Shown here: one piece after another, positions 36,350 through 46,586 of the stretch
How the letters are laid out: each line of letters starts with the position of its first letter
Numbering within the stretch: position 1 is the stretch's first letter
From: Brachynemurus nebulosus
Taxonomy: Eukaryota; Arthropoda; Insecta; Neuroptera; Myrmeleontidae
Direction of reading: 5' to 3'
Assembly (NCBI GenBank): GCA_035578155.1
Contig: JAPWDM010000021.1
Span: 310,001 to 374,000 of the forward strand
Length of the DNA stretch: 64,000 nt
Notes under the pieces: generated by a model
What the model was told of the DNA's origin: nothing
The model's database searches: none
The model's input: only the letters and a program-made list of their open reading frames with translations
Position numbers and translations under genes: made by a program

Positions 36350-36877
36350 TCAAATAATCTTGTAAACTGGTCGATGCCCACGGTCTTCCATCTGGCCCCG
36401 ATTCAAATCCAAGACGAGCTGCTGGGTCATGGTACCCTTTGCAATATTCTGCCGAATCCAACATACCAGACAATCACCATCGTCATCGCCATCTTCTTCA
36501 TTCAAGCGAACGCCTCGAATCTCGTGATTTTTCATGATGTCCATCACATATTTCAACAGTTCCGGTCGAGCGTATTCTATAGCTGTTTGTAACCAGTTTG
36601 GGACAATATCTTTAAGCGAATCAACAATGTTTTTGTCCTTCGTATCAAAGGTATAGTTGAATAATATATCCAACACTTCTCTAGATGTATTAAAAATAAT
36701 CCCATATGTTATTTTTCCAGGACAGAAAAGATTACGCTCTTTCATCGCTATACAGTTGATTGTTTCCATGTCACGCAGTCTAATGGCTTTGTCCAACATT
36801 TTGTTTAACAATCGATGCCGCACTCGGGTTTCTTCAATTGTTATCTGCTCCTGGGTGGATTCCTCTACTGATGCCAT
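36350..36877 (-). CDS. Ankyrin-like Maverick accessory protein
   Basis: The frame is open to 36976, but the first good ATG is at 36877, giving 175 codons (MASVEESTQEQ...). It has helical units with ankyrin-like spacing: RLLNKMLDKAIRLRDMETI, then DILFNYTF, then LQTAIEYARPELLKYVMDI, followed by an acidic EEDGDDDGD tract and a CLVCW motif. The AIEYARPE unit matches the remnant after 15231. Without a full ankyrin consensus the call is moderate. It lies just downstream of the integrase on the same strand. Unlike its neighbours it shows no stop or shift, so it could be expressed. Confidence 0.6.
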   Translation of the reverse strand: MASVEESTQEQITIEETRVRHRLLNKMLDKAIRLRDMETINCIAMKERNLFCPGKITYGIIFNTSREVLDILFNYTFDTKDKNIVDSLKDIVPNWLQTAIEYARPELLKYVMDIMKNHEIRGVRLNEEDGDDDGDCLVCWIRQNIAKGTMTQQLVLDLNRGQMEDRGHRPVYKII

Positions 36878-36923
36878 TGCTATTTCACCAAGAACGATTG
36901 TAGAGCGCCGCAGTTCAATATAT

Positions 36924-37857
36924 TTATACCAAATCTTTGTTATAAACCCAGGAATTTTCGGAAGAAGGAAATCCAAGCCACTTCAGATATACTCTATCTT
37001 TCTTCCTTTTTAACACTTTTTTAACCAGATACACGTCTGGGTATTTTACTTTTTGGACCTCTTCTTGATAAAATCCACCTTGGATGGGATTACCGTGGTA
37101 ATCTTCTAATAGGTATGTAACTGGATTGGTTAACTGCACCTTCTTGATTTTAAAAAGTTCAGTCGTCCACGATGGTAGATATCCTTTGTCAAACTGAGAT
37201 TTATTTTTGCTGATGCGAACAATATCACCAACTTTATATTTTGGTTTGGCAGCAATTTTTACATAACTGTAGACGGTCGAAAGGAGTTTTTTTCCTTGCT
37301 TGGTGTTACATCACACGGTCGCATCTTAATTGTTCTATGCTTACGAGAATTGCAATCATCCACCAACTTGTTCAACATATCAATCCAACGATACGATCCA
37401 TTGTAACTAAACATTTTCCACATTTCAGTCTTGAGCGTTCTGTTAAATCTCTCAACAACTAATGCTTTTTTCGTTGAAAATGTCGAATAATGGTTAATGT
37501 TGTACTTATTCATGAGTGTTTTAAACAGATGATTATAAAATATTTTCCGGCATCGGTCTGAAGAGATTTCGGTACACGGCCTTGTTTAAGTATCGATTCA
37601 AATGCGGCTGTCACTTCTTTTGCAGTTTTATTTTTAACTGGTACGGCCCAGGCTTGTTTAGAAAAAACGTCAATCGCTGTTCGCAAGAAATTGTATTTCT
37701 TATTCACGGAAGCGTCAGCGCCCATTTCAATTAAATCACACTGCCATAGATCATCAATTCCTTTTACAATTACACGTCTACGTGGGAAATTCTTCCGTGC
37801 GGGTCTGTTTAATTCTCGCACCAGCTGTAGTTTACTAATTTCTCTTAATATCCTCAA
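36924..37857 (-). pseudogene. DDE integrase with chromodomain, frameshifted
   Basis: A retroviral-type integrase of Maverick/Polinton elements, which would insert the linear DNA into host chromosomes. The first frame (37857-37510) has the two catalytic Asp residues: LWQCDLIEM (D41) and LQTDAGKY (D102). The second (37513-37259) has the Glu in VVERFNRTLK (E21). A third (about 37250-36924) has a KYKVGDIVRI segment and ends in a chromodomain with VYLVKKVLKRKKDRVYLKWL. One-base shifts near 37545 and 37260 separate the frames. All catalytic residues survive, so decay is recent or slow. The chromodomain at the C-terminus would direct insertion to marked chromatin. Confidence 0.92.
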
Positions 37858-38047
37858 TCGATTTCAATAATTTATTAAGACGTTCTTCAATCTTCGATAT
37901 TCGAAGATTAAATGCGGAAATTTCTTGATTTATCGATGTTTTATACGATACAAAAAGATGCGCAGCCTGGACCAACTTGTGTACAGCATTTTCGATTTGC
38001 GTTTTGTTCATTTCGACTGTTTGTTTCCATTCGAAAAATTTCTCCAT
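37835..38047 (-). CDS. Small coiled-coil protein, Maverick block II
   Basis: A 70-codon frame whose 3' end overlaps the integrase frame by 23 bp. Residues about 35-68 follow a heptad pattern (SAFNLRISKIEERLNKLLKS). It may be the N-terminal part of the integrase gene, shifted out of frame, rather than a separate gene. The region upstream is cut by a hAT-type insertion at 38103. Confidence 0.45.
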   Translation of the reverse strand: MEKFFEWKQTVEMNKTQIENAVHKLVQAAHLFVSYKTSINQEISAFNLRISKIEERLNKLLKSIEDIKRN

Positions 38048-38102
38048 TTCAAAAGTTTTTAAGAATTTTAGAATTTTAGATTCACCACATCTTAATCACC
38101 AC

Positions 38103-38855
38103 CAGTGTTCCCTCTAATTTTTTGTGACCTGTGTGCGCACTTTTTTAAATGTGTGCAGTTTTTTCCGAAATAAAAAATTTTGTGCGGCATTTAAAAGAGC
38201 CCATAGAATAAAAAAAATACAATTAGCGACGCAAAGATTCTCACTCGCGCCTCTGGTGGTAAAATTAGAACTAGCATCAAGTAAAAATATACGTATACGA
38301 TTAATGGGTGTATAAAATCTAGTAATCCGCGCATAATTTTATAGTACATTTTTCTATCGACAATTAAGCGTACACAAAAATTTTTACTTGATACAGCTTC
38401 TAATTTAAGAAACCAGGAGCGCTCGCGTAATCTTTGTGTCGCCAATACAGAATAGTATTAATATTCAACTAAATTTTGTACCTACTTATAGGTATTGACT
38501 CGATTTTACAGCATACCACAATGAAAAAAAAACTACTCTAAAATAAAGTCAAATCACTATTAGTTCGTGAAGACGGAATTTAGCTAATTACTTTGGCTTC
38601 CCCTTTCATTCAAATGAAAAATAAGAAAATTTATGCTGCCATCTATACCTATACACAAATACTATAGTTGGCGGTTTATTTAAGTCTAAAACTACATTTG
38701 ATTCAATTTTTTTTTTCATTTTATTTTTTATCTAGATTTCACATGCACGTGCAATTTTATTTTCTACACGAAAAAAAAATTTTGTGCGCGGGAGTATTTT
38801 TTTGTGCGCTATGTTTAAAATTTATGTACACGCGCACAGCTTACAGGGAACACTG
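38103..38855. mobile_element. hAT-type non-autonomous element
   Basis: The ends are CAGTGTTCCCT and AGGGAACACTG, flanked by ATCACCAC (38095-38102) and ATCACCAG (38856-38863). That is an 8-bp duplication with one difference, as expected for hAT. It is 753 bp with no transposase. GTGTGCGCAC-like motifs lie near both ends. It interrupts Maverick block II and itself contains MITE copy 38222-38445. Confidence 0.85.
38222..38445. mobile_element. MITE family C, copy 2 (nested)
   Basis: Palindromic; same family as 24515-24746, sharing AAAGATTCTCACTCG, GCCTCTGGTGG and GAGCGCTCGCGTAATCTTTG. Nested inside the hAT-type element. Both strands give short frames because of the palindrome; neither is a gene. 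Confidence 0.9.
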
Positions 38856-38875
38856 ATCACCAGTCGGGTCCCTTA

Positions 38876-38943
38876 CATTTGTTAGTTATCTATTTCCAAA
38901 ATCATAATACATTTGTTAGTTGTCTATTTCCAAAATCATAATA
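38876..38943. repeat. Tandem duplication of 34 bp
   Basis: Two adjacent units, ACATTTGTTAGTT(A/G)TCTA and onward to AAATCATAAT, with one difference. It lies within the 3' end of the decayed gene that follows on the minus strand. Confidence 0.9.
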
Positions 38944-40111
38944 TCCCATATTAGTCAACTTTAAACCAATGGATTTAAGAGCTTCTTTCTTAATGTTTTT
39001 GTCATGTACACGACCAAATTTATCGATGGTTATATTTTTGTTACGCGTACGACCAAATCTATCCACGCTCAATAAAACCAGACTCCAATAGCTCCTCTAT
39101 GATCGATATAATTTCGTTGTTGTGTCCCGAGTGTCCAGCCTGCTGTGATGCTACGAGCAGTCGTAATCTACTAACCAGTTCGTTCGGGTCGTCCCAGTAT
39201 ATATGCTCCTTTTCCATATTGTTTAACTGCGTCAAACCAGTCCCAAATGTTGGAGTACTAGCCGCACGACTTCGTGTTTTATATCTTGGAATTGATCTTG
39301 AAGCTGGTACCATTTCACTAATACTATTTCGATACTTGAGCCATCCTTTATTTGTTGATTTGGACTGTGATTTCGTCGATGTGCATTTGTTTGCTTTAAA
39401 TGAGCTTATACTCATTTAAATCTTCGGTACGATATACACCTCGTTTTGGTACTTTCATGAAAATCAACTCACATAAACCAGGCGTTCCTTTATACGTAGT
39501 ACCATTAATTATTATATCGTCACCGTATATTTGAAATGGTTAATTTCCATTCATCCATTCTTCATCTTTTTTGTACGGTCCGTATACTGTATCAACACCG
39601 CTATTTGGTTGAAGGAATTTGGTTGTAAGTATTTTCTTGCTATTGATCCAAACGCTTTTGTAAAATCTACAGACGTTGTCATCAATTTTCTAGCAACACT
39701 TTGTTCTGATCCAGGCAGTTTTGGTGTTTCGAATTCATTTTGTTCTTCTATCGGAGACGATTCGAAAACATCTTCCGCGTAATCTTGTTCTTCCTGCTTC
39801 CCCACCTCATCGTCCGGCTCTTCCTCTTTCGTTGGTAAATAACAATACTCTTGCTTTCTCTTTTTAATTTTAGGTGTAAACGTATCCATTACTTGTGTCT
39901 GTTCTTCTTTCGTTTCGACTTTGATAGGTTGATTTTTCTTCTCAATTAATTTTGTGGCTATTTCTTTAAATAGTGCAGTTACTGGTTCCAACGTAGTTTG
40001 TAGCAACATGTCTGATTCCATCTTCCCAGATCGTAAGGCTTTAAATTTTTTTCGTATATTGCTTGCCGTTTTTATAATGCTCTTTTTAACAAACTCCTTT
40101 TTCTTATCCAT
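38880..40111 (-). pseudogene. Conserved Maverick protein of unknown function, broken
   Basis: One gene in pieces on the minus strand. The frame from 40111 to 39551 is Lys/Glu-rich (coiled coil, KKIRKKRKQE-like basic patch) and ends at a TDRTKKMKNG segment. A middle segment (about 39545-39420) has YGDDIIINGTTYKGTPGL. The frame 39415-39059 carries the strongly conserved YWDDPNELVSRLRLLVASQ and HNNEIISIIEELLESG. A tail (about 39060-38890) reads RFGRTRNKN and a further RFGR-like unit. I know this order of blocks from Maverick-type elements of arthropods, where it is common, but its role is not established. A virion or core protein is a guess. At least three shifts or stops break it. Confidence 0.65.
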
Positions 40112-40221
40112 TTGATAACTGTTTCATACAACAGTTTCTCAAGAATTGAATCTTTATCTTAGGGAGATGTTTATTTATTTATAACAACGGTTTGGATTAA
40201 CAGCTCGGTTAAAAGCTGATA

Positions 40222-40325
40222 CTGTTCTGGTTAATAACGGTTAACAGCCAGTTGAAACCAGTTACTGTTCTGGTTACTAGCGGTTAACATCCAGTTGAAA
40301 CCAGTTACTGCTCTGTTGAAACCCA
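40222..40325. repeat. 43-bp tandem repeats between two Maverick genes
   Basis: Units starting CTGTTCTGGTTA at 40222 and 40265, with a partial third at 40308. Each contains CGGTTAACA and CAGTTGAAACCAGTTA. The array lies between the ATPase 3' end and the next gene's start, so it could hold promoter sites for the latter. Confidence 0.85.
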
Positions 40326-40351
40326 ATTATCAACACTGGTTAACCTGTTCA

Positions 40352-41008
40352 TCAGTGCCCTCTCCAAAAGCTATCAAGCTTGTTTCGATATCTACCATTG
40401 TGAATATCATCCTCCTTACAGATGGTTAAAAATCCATATTTATCTCGCCAACACTCTTGACATAGATTTTTGAACTCTATGAAAGTCATGTCGGAATTGA
40501 CGTGATCATCGTAAATATGTCTAAGGTTCAAATCATCTTGTTTGAAGACAGCGATAAAATTTGTATTGTCCCGTACATTGTGTTTGGGTGTTGCTGTGTA
40601 CGTTTCTGTTAGGTAAAAGCAATCGTCGTTGTAATGTCGAGAGTGACAAAAATATTCTTCTATTATGGCCTTTTTCTCCCGGACAGATACATCATCGAAT
40701 ATTATCAGCGAATTTGGTAGAGCATTCATTGGTGGTATGACATCCTCGTTACTGGAGAATGTAAAATAACCCATACCTTTAACAAGTTTTATAATTTGTT
40801 TTAAATATTCATATTTCGGTTGGTGTAGTGATTTGGAATAAATGTATGTATTTTCAAATGCCAGACCGTCGGGATGCTGTATTAGTGAGATTAACAGTGA
40901 AGTTTTTCCACAACCACTCGGTCCACAAATAACTGCTGTAATACTATTCGGTAGCAATGGACCGTTTTTCTTGTTGTTGTCATTATTGAATGAAAATTCA
41001 AAATTCAA
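40352..41008 (-). CDS. Genome-packaging ATPase (FtsK/A32-like), intact
   Basis: The DNA-packaging ATPase of Maverick/adintovirus-like elements would drive DNA into the capsid. 218 codons without stop or shift. Walker A is GPSGCGKT (residues 29-36), right after a short leader as in the A32-like family. Walker B is SLIIFDD (100-106), followed by a helical segment with FCHSRHYN. There is no signal peptide or membrane segment. It is a normal length for the family, so probably complete. The start is the ATG at 41008; AT-rich sequence containing ATATTTAAG lies upstream near 41073. It stands among broken neighbours (conserved unknown gene downstream, capsid genes beyond the 41.1-43.2 kb insertion). 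Confidence 0.88.
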   Translation of the reverse strand: MNFEFSFNNDNNKKNGPLLPNSITAVICGPSGCGKTSLLISLIQHPDGLAFENTYIYSKSLHQPKYEYLKQIIKLVKGMGYFTFSSNEDVIPPMNALPNSLIIFDDVSVREKKAIIEEYFCHSRHYNDDCFYLTETYTATPKHNVRDNTNFIAVFKQDDLNLRHIYDDHVNSDMTFIEFKNLCQECWRDKYGFLTICKEDDIHNGRYRNKLDSFWRGH

Positions 41009-43206
41009 AATTGTATTGCTATGGGAATTGTACCGTGATTACCAAGTAATCACAATACACGCAGATAATGCGATATTTAAGAGGTATTCGTTCAATAAAT
41101 AAATTTCTTTATTTAATTTTAAACTCATAATGCAAAGCGTATTAAATGAAATTTAAGTATATTTTCTCTATGCTGACATCTATCATTATTCTTCACAAGT
41201 ACAATGATAGTTTCCTACAGTACAATTTTTTTTGGTTTGCATCTTTGCTAAATTTCTTATAACGGCTGTTGTCAGAATTTTCGAATTATAGAAATTATAT
41301 AACAAAACATGTTTATGAAATGGGTTTGAATGAAAATTAAAAAAACATTTCTTTTTGGTCTCTTATCAATCGGAACACGGAGCCGAGCACACGGTCTCTC
41401 TTATCAGTTGGTCACCGGGAGGAGCGGACGCTTATTTTTACCAGTGGAACGTGGAGATTTTGTAGTGTATAATACATTGTTAAAAAAATTCAGCAAAATA
41501 GAAAATAAAAAAAAGGAAGATAAGCGTTTTGGCTCGACATGCTTTTGGTATATGGATATACAAAATTTTCATTCAATCTCCAATTTCCAAGATAAGTAAT
41601 TTTATGATAATGTAATGTAAAATAGTTATAATTGTTAAATAATTTAAACGGAAAATCTTAGCAATCCTATCGGTAATGTAAATGTTTAAAATTTGAGTTT
41701 ATATCGATGTAGGTTAAATGTAAAATTTATTTGTTACGCGTGCAGGGTTTAATTTCGATTCATCGTTTGTCTCAGTGTTTTAAAGCTAGCCAAGGGAATC
41801 CAAGAAAATTGACCCGCTGTTAAATATTTGATAATTTAGGTATAAGATTAGCGTATTTTATTAAATTTATTTCAAATATATACGGATGCTAACATTTTCC
41901 AATAGATTTTTAATGATATTAGGTAGGTTAAATTCATTAATTAGTTACGTAACATTTATCAAGGATTTATTTAGATAAACAGAAAACAAAATTTAGCACA
42001 TGTTGTTCAATTATCACAAAGTAATCGTCACAAGCATATCATTACATTTCAGTTTACTAAGACAGTATTTTCTCTTAAATTCATTGCGATATTTCTATTC
42101 ACATATTTTTCATTCAGTAAATTCATATAGCGCTTCAATTGTGTTTGGACCGGGCCAGCGCGATAGTCCGTAATTCCGGTTCCGGCTTATATGCCTTTTG
42201 ACAATCCAACACGTTTTCCATATGTATATTTAAACAGGTTATATTATAAATTGAGTTAGTTTTTAAATTTCCGTTTTCCCATTTCTTTGTGGGGACGAAG
42301 AAGACCTATTCGGGTGGAAAGCCGTTAAGGACTCGAATAGTCTTGTGCGCCCGGAAGGGGAGCACTTTAAGTTATCTCAAAAAACAATATATACAAAATC
42401 TTAAAAAATCCAAAAAAAATTGAAAAAATAAAAAAATAAATAAATAAATAAATAAATTAAAAACTATATTACTAGGGTATGTAAAGAAATTATTGCTCCA
42501 TTTACAAGAAAATTTATCTCTGGTCAAAATAAATAAAAAAAAAAAATAAAAAAAAAAAATATTTATTTATTCAAAATTAATATTAAGCCAAAATTAAATA
42601 TTAAATAATTACGAATTCTAGTATAAACGATAAATTTTCAAATTCAAGTCTAGTCAAATACTATATAAAACATTTTAATATAAAATTTCGTATAATTGTA
42701 AATTCTAGTTACAAACTTTAGTGTATATTATTTTCAATAGTAATTTTGGTAAGCGTAGGTGAATGATTGTATACTGTTTTATTACCTCGAATTGTTATTA
42801 CGTCGAGCACAGTTTACAATCACGCACTTTAATCGAATTTAGCGTAAGTTAAGAAACCTAATCTTTCTGATTTAAGTAAAATACCTAAATGTACTTAACG
42901 ATTTGTAAACTAAAATTGACTTGTATACTTCGTAATTAATTTCCTTTATGAAATAAATTGTGCATTGTGGTCTGGAAAATTGATCTTATTATTTAACACC
43001 TCGATTAAATAAAGTAGCGAAAGAGGGCACCTTTGGTTGGGGAAAGATCCACAGGCGAGATTCAACTTCCACTGCAACTTAGTAAGCTCACTAACACCTT
43101 GAGCCGACTCTGTGAATACTTCCTTATTTTAAGTGCGCCCTCGTAACGTACAAGAGATACCCCTCTTCAAAACAACACTTAATTTAAAATTATTTTTTTT
43201 TCGCTA
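41009..43206. other. Non-coding insertion between ATPase and capsid genes
   Basis: Capsid-gene homology begins abruptly at about 43207, and nothing coding precedes it back to the ATPase start. GC-richer islands (about 41380-41460, 42140-42370 and 43010-43180) stand out from AT-rich sequence and may be retroelement leader or LTR remnants. I could not find paired repeats to prove it. The frame at 41330-41599 shows no motif. Confidence 0.45.
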
Positions 43207-43389
43207 CAGAATTTACCGCCACCTATTGAAGTTGTTAGATATCTACGTGGAAACAACATTAACATTCACGTGCCAGTGAACGTGCGACGGATAACATCTC
43301 TAGTGTTGCGAATTGTGGACTAGTCTGGAAATATTGTAAATTTTAGAGGAGAAATTATAACCATAAAACTACATTTGAAACCAGCATAA
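43207..43389 (+). pseudogene. Minor capsid (penton-like) protein, C-terminal fragment
   Basis: A 61-codon reading with one in-frame TAG at 43321-43323, ending in TAA at 43387-43389. It shows ITSLVLRIVD before the stop and NFRGEIITIKLHL after it. That is the beta-strand pattern of the end of a Polinton single-jelly-roll minor capsid protein (D-x-x-G-x-x-x-x-F-x-G-E then a strand ending in L-H). Its place just upstream of the major capsid gene on the same strand fits the gene order of these elements. The rest of the gene is missing at the insertion boundary. Confidence 0.65.
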
Positions 43390-43564
43390 GGTATGTTGGT
43401 ATTTAACGACAACAAACCCGTTCAATTGAACAGTTTACAACTTACAACCAACCTGTGCGGATAGACTGCAGTGAGAAGAAAGCGGAAATTATCACCAGCG
43501 AACGAGAATTTTCTACAACAATATATACAGCAGTTTGGGTTGCGTTTAAAGAGGAAGAGGAAAA

Positions 43565-44715
43565 ATGAGCAGTAGTATTTTAAACATCAACACTGGGGTC
43601 GATATTGATGAGAGCATTTCAAAATTGGATGAGCATCCATATTCACCATTTTTTAATAGTTAATAGTGATGAAATTCGGATATGCATACAAAATCAAGAC
43701 CTGATATTGTTACCACACAAAAGGTATTTATATATAGAAGGGGAATTGAAGAAGAGCGATGGAACGGTATCGACTACGGCAGAGTTAAGCAACAACTCAA
43801 TGGCACATTTGTTTGAAGAAATACGATATGAACTCAACGATGTGGAAATTTATCAATGTAGATATGTTGGTCCAACAACAACGCTAATGAATTATTTATC
43901 TTTAAATATAAATCAGAGTCAACAACTCTACAACGCTAGCTGGTGTCCCACTGAAAAAATCAAAGTATCTGACAAAGGTTACTTTAATTTCTGTCTACCA
44001 CTGGATCGAGTGTTCGGCTTTGCTCATCATTTTAAAAAGGTTATTATCAACGCAAAACACCAATTGATTTTAATTCGGGCACGGACCGATCTTGATGCAG
44101 TTGCATCAGCGGTTGACGACGTTACGTTTCACATACACAAAATTCAATGGATCATGCCTCACGTTACAGTTGCCGACGAGGCGAAACTACAGTTATTGAA
44201 ATATGTGGAAAGTAGTCTTTCGTACATGGGACATGCACATTCAGCCAACGATTCCAACAACAAAACACAACATTTGGACGGTAAAAACAACAACACAACT
44301 GGAAAAACCTCGTTATGTAATATTTGCACTACAAACAGATAGGCGTAATAGGCTTTACGATACCAAAGTATATTTAAATTCGAAAAAATATCCATACATG
44401 GATCTGAATTTGGATTTTGCTAACAACAAGTATGCGTTAGCGTATCATATATATTCTAAATTTCAAGAAGTCTACTACAACTGAAACAAGAATGAGCCGT
44501 TATTCAATCGAGAACAATATAAAGATATTGCTCCAATTTTATTCATCGACTGCTCACATCAAAACGAGGCGTTGAAAAGTGGGTCGGTAGATATACGTGT
44601 TGAATTTAAAACTGTTAAAGAAATACCGACTAATACTTCAGCATTTTGTCTAATGCTACATGACCGTATTGTCCAGTATAATCCACTGACAAACATCGTC
44701 GCAAAATATGTATAA
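43565..44715 (+). pseudogene. Double-jelly-roll major capsid protein, frameshifted
   Basis: The major capsid protein of a Maverick-type virus. The start is ATG 43565 (MSSSILNINTG). The first 30 codons end in tandem stops near 43660, where a small insertion repeats TAATAGT. The second frame runs to about 44215 (RYELNDVEIYQCR, GYFNFCLPLDRVFGF). The third runs from about 44210 to 44482 (TTKHNIWTVKT, YVIFALQTDRRNR, MDLNLDFANNKYALAY). After TGA at 44482-44484 the same frame goes on to TAA 44713-44715 (FIDCSHQNEALKSG, LMLHDRIVQYNPLT). This is close to full length at about 383 codons. The conserved order is complete but broken at three points, so no working capsid protein is made. Confidence 0.85.
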
Positions 44716-44766
44716 AACCAGATACAATCTTCCGAATGTGATCATTTGCGCTCCAAGTCTGGTACA

Positions 44767-45286
44767 ATGATGACCGTCGATGTGGCTATTGTTGACTTTC
44801 AAGGTTTTCCGGATACAACAAAGAAAATTTTTTATATAAAAGAATTGGCTGTGTTGAAATTCAATTCTTGGAAACAAAATTACGACGAGGAGTACACTCT
44901 GCAACACCACATCTTTAAATCGCCAATTCCATTTTGTGGGCTAAGTGAAAAAGATCAAAGGACCACGATGGCTTCGAACTAAAAATCATGGATTTTCCTG
45001 GATGGAGGGACATATTGATTATGGACAGTTGCCGTATATTTTAATGGATGCGTTGCATACGAGTCAAATAATCTATGTGAAAGGTGAAGAGAAGGTACGA
45101 TATCTTAAACAACTTGTTCCAACGGCAACTGTAATGACTCTGGAAGAAGTGTTCAGTTGCCCTAGACTAGGATATCTGGTGACAACTTTTACAAGTCCTC
45201 GATGTGGAAATCATTTTACCGGGTTTTGTGCATTACAAAATGTTATTGCTTTATATAAACACTACTATAATAATAATCAAGTGTAA
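44767..45286 (+). pseudogene. Uncharacterised nuclease-like Maverick gene, copy 2
   Basis: Start at ATG 44767 (or 44770). The first frame has VDVAIVDFQGF, then FYIKELAVLKF, then HHIFKSPIPF, and stops at 44982. The second (44945-45286) has HGFSWMEGHIDYG, IIYVKGEEKVRYL, CPRLGYL and a CALQNVIALYKHY tail after an H-F-x-G-F-C block. One frameshift near 44960 separates them. The same conserved series is in the remnant at 16892-17350. V-D-x-A-I-V-D near the start would suit an exonuclease acidic motif, but no activity is known to me. It lies 51 bp after the major capsid gene, on the same strand. Confidence 0.6.
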
Positions 45287-45529
45287 TTTATGTATTTTGC
45301 AAATAAATATCTACTTTAAGAAAATTATTGTGTTTTTTATTTACTTATTATTTTTTAAAAAAAAATTTTTTTTTTTATTTTATTTTAGGAATGATAAGTC
45401 GAAAAAGTATGAATATAAATAAAAAGAAATGTTATTTTTCAAAATTTATTATTAATTATGATTATCATTTACAACATAATACGTAAAATTCTTGTAAAAA
45501 TTGATTTGAATTCTATAGAATAAATTTTA

Positions 45530-45760
45530 CTATTTCTCCGTAGTTAATTTTTCCATTATTTGAGAGGACCATTTTAATAGATTAAACTTCTTCTCATCCA
45601 TATTATCAAAGCGTGCCAGAAGTGTTAAAAATCCTTCTTCCAACTCCAACATCGTTTTCATCTTCTCAGCATCGAATTTTGACTGTATTTGGTTGGTTGG
45701 CGCCGAGAATCCTGTAGAATTTGCCAATTTTAGTTCACCTAGTTTTATTCATTGTTTTAT
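45530..45760 (-). pseudogene. OB-like small gene, tandem partial copy
   Basis: Reads KFDAEKMKTMLELEEGFLTLLARFDNMDEKK, the same region as in 45784-46117. It is a partial duplicate of the 3' half of that gene; the flanking non-coding sequence is duplicated too (45455-45760 against 45784-46090). Confidence 0.7.
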
Positions 45761-45783
45761 TTCCCCCTCTTATTCTATTATTA

Positions 45784-46117
45784 ATTATCAGCATCATTTA
45801 CAGCATAATACGCAGAATTGTTGTAATAATCCAACACATTAATTGATTTGAATTCTACAGAATAAGTTTTACTTATCTCTCCGTGGTTAATTATTCCCAT
45901 TATTTGAGGGGGACATTTTAATAGATTAAACTTCTCATCCATATTATAAAAATGTGCCGGAAATGTTAAAAATCCTTCTTCCAACTCCAACACCGTTTTC
46001 ATCTTCTCAGCATCGAAATTTGACTGTATTCGGTTGGCGCCAAGAATCCTGTAAAATTGGTCCCCTCTCATTTAACTCCCGCAAAAGTTGGTCGGCAAGT
46101 TCGGTGCTAAATTCCAT
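45784..46117 (-). pseudogene. OB-like small Maverick protein, frameshifted
   Basis: Start ATG 46117 (MEFSTELADQLL). The frame shifts near 46060; the rest (to 45781) reads FDAEKMKTVLELEEGFLTFPAHFYN and an MGIINHGEISKTYSVEFKSI tail. The intact relative at 58032-58421 also starts MEF and has the same K-T-V-L-E-L-E, L-P-A-R-F-D-N and G-I-I-N-x-G blocks. The K-x(5)-K-F..K-T-V-L-E-L-E..x-P-A-R-F core is shared with 14712-15059. Function unknown; single-stranded-DNA binding is possible. Confidence 0.65.
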
Positions 46118-46498
46118 TATTGTACACGATAGATGTTTCTGTAACAATTAAAAATTAAAATTTAACAGAAATTTTATCAATTAGTAAAACAATAATATTT
46201 ACAACTATTAAAACAATCAAATTTGCAAGAAATAAAAACTTACCACACAAATTTTTAAGTTCTTGATTCTTACTTGAGGTTTCTTAAAAAGGTATTATCA
46301 CAATAACTGATGAATAAAGGCATTATACCGGCTTTTTACACATTTATTTTTGGGTGGGAAAATAATATAATTTTTTTTGATCTTTTTAATTAACCTAGTG
46401 CCATTTAAATAGACTTTCACTTTTAACAAACCATATTTAAATAATAAAAACTAACATTGAAAGTACCAGTCTTGCCGTAGGCAGTGAAAAAAAAAATT

Positions 46499-46586
46499 AC
46501 GTCATAACCCATCATCGAAGACACGTCACAACATGGCCGAATAACAACCGACGTCACAACCATAACCAACCATCCAAAATACGTCA
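46499..46586 (+). promoter_or_regulatory. Cluster of four ACGTCA boxes
   Basis: ACGTCA occurs at 46499, 46523, 46551 and 46581, all in the same orientation, three of them as ACGTCAC. Spacing is 24, 28 and 30 bp. The cluster lies in the gap between the minus-strand OB-like gene (start 46117) and the plus-strand basic gene (start 46835). ACGTCA is the half of the CRE/ATF site TGACGTCA. A control function is inferred from place and repetition. Confidence 0.5.

Noticed and set aside
38124..38445. Open frames on both strands with ATQR(F/L) starts
   Set aside because: They translate the palindromic MITE inside the hAT-type element.
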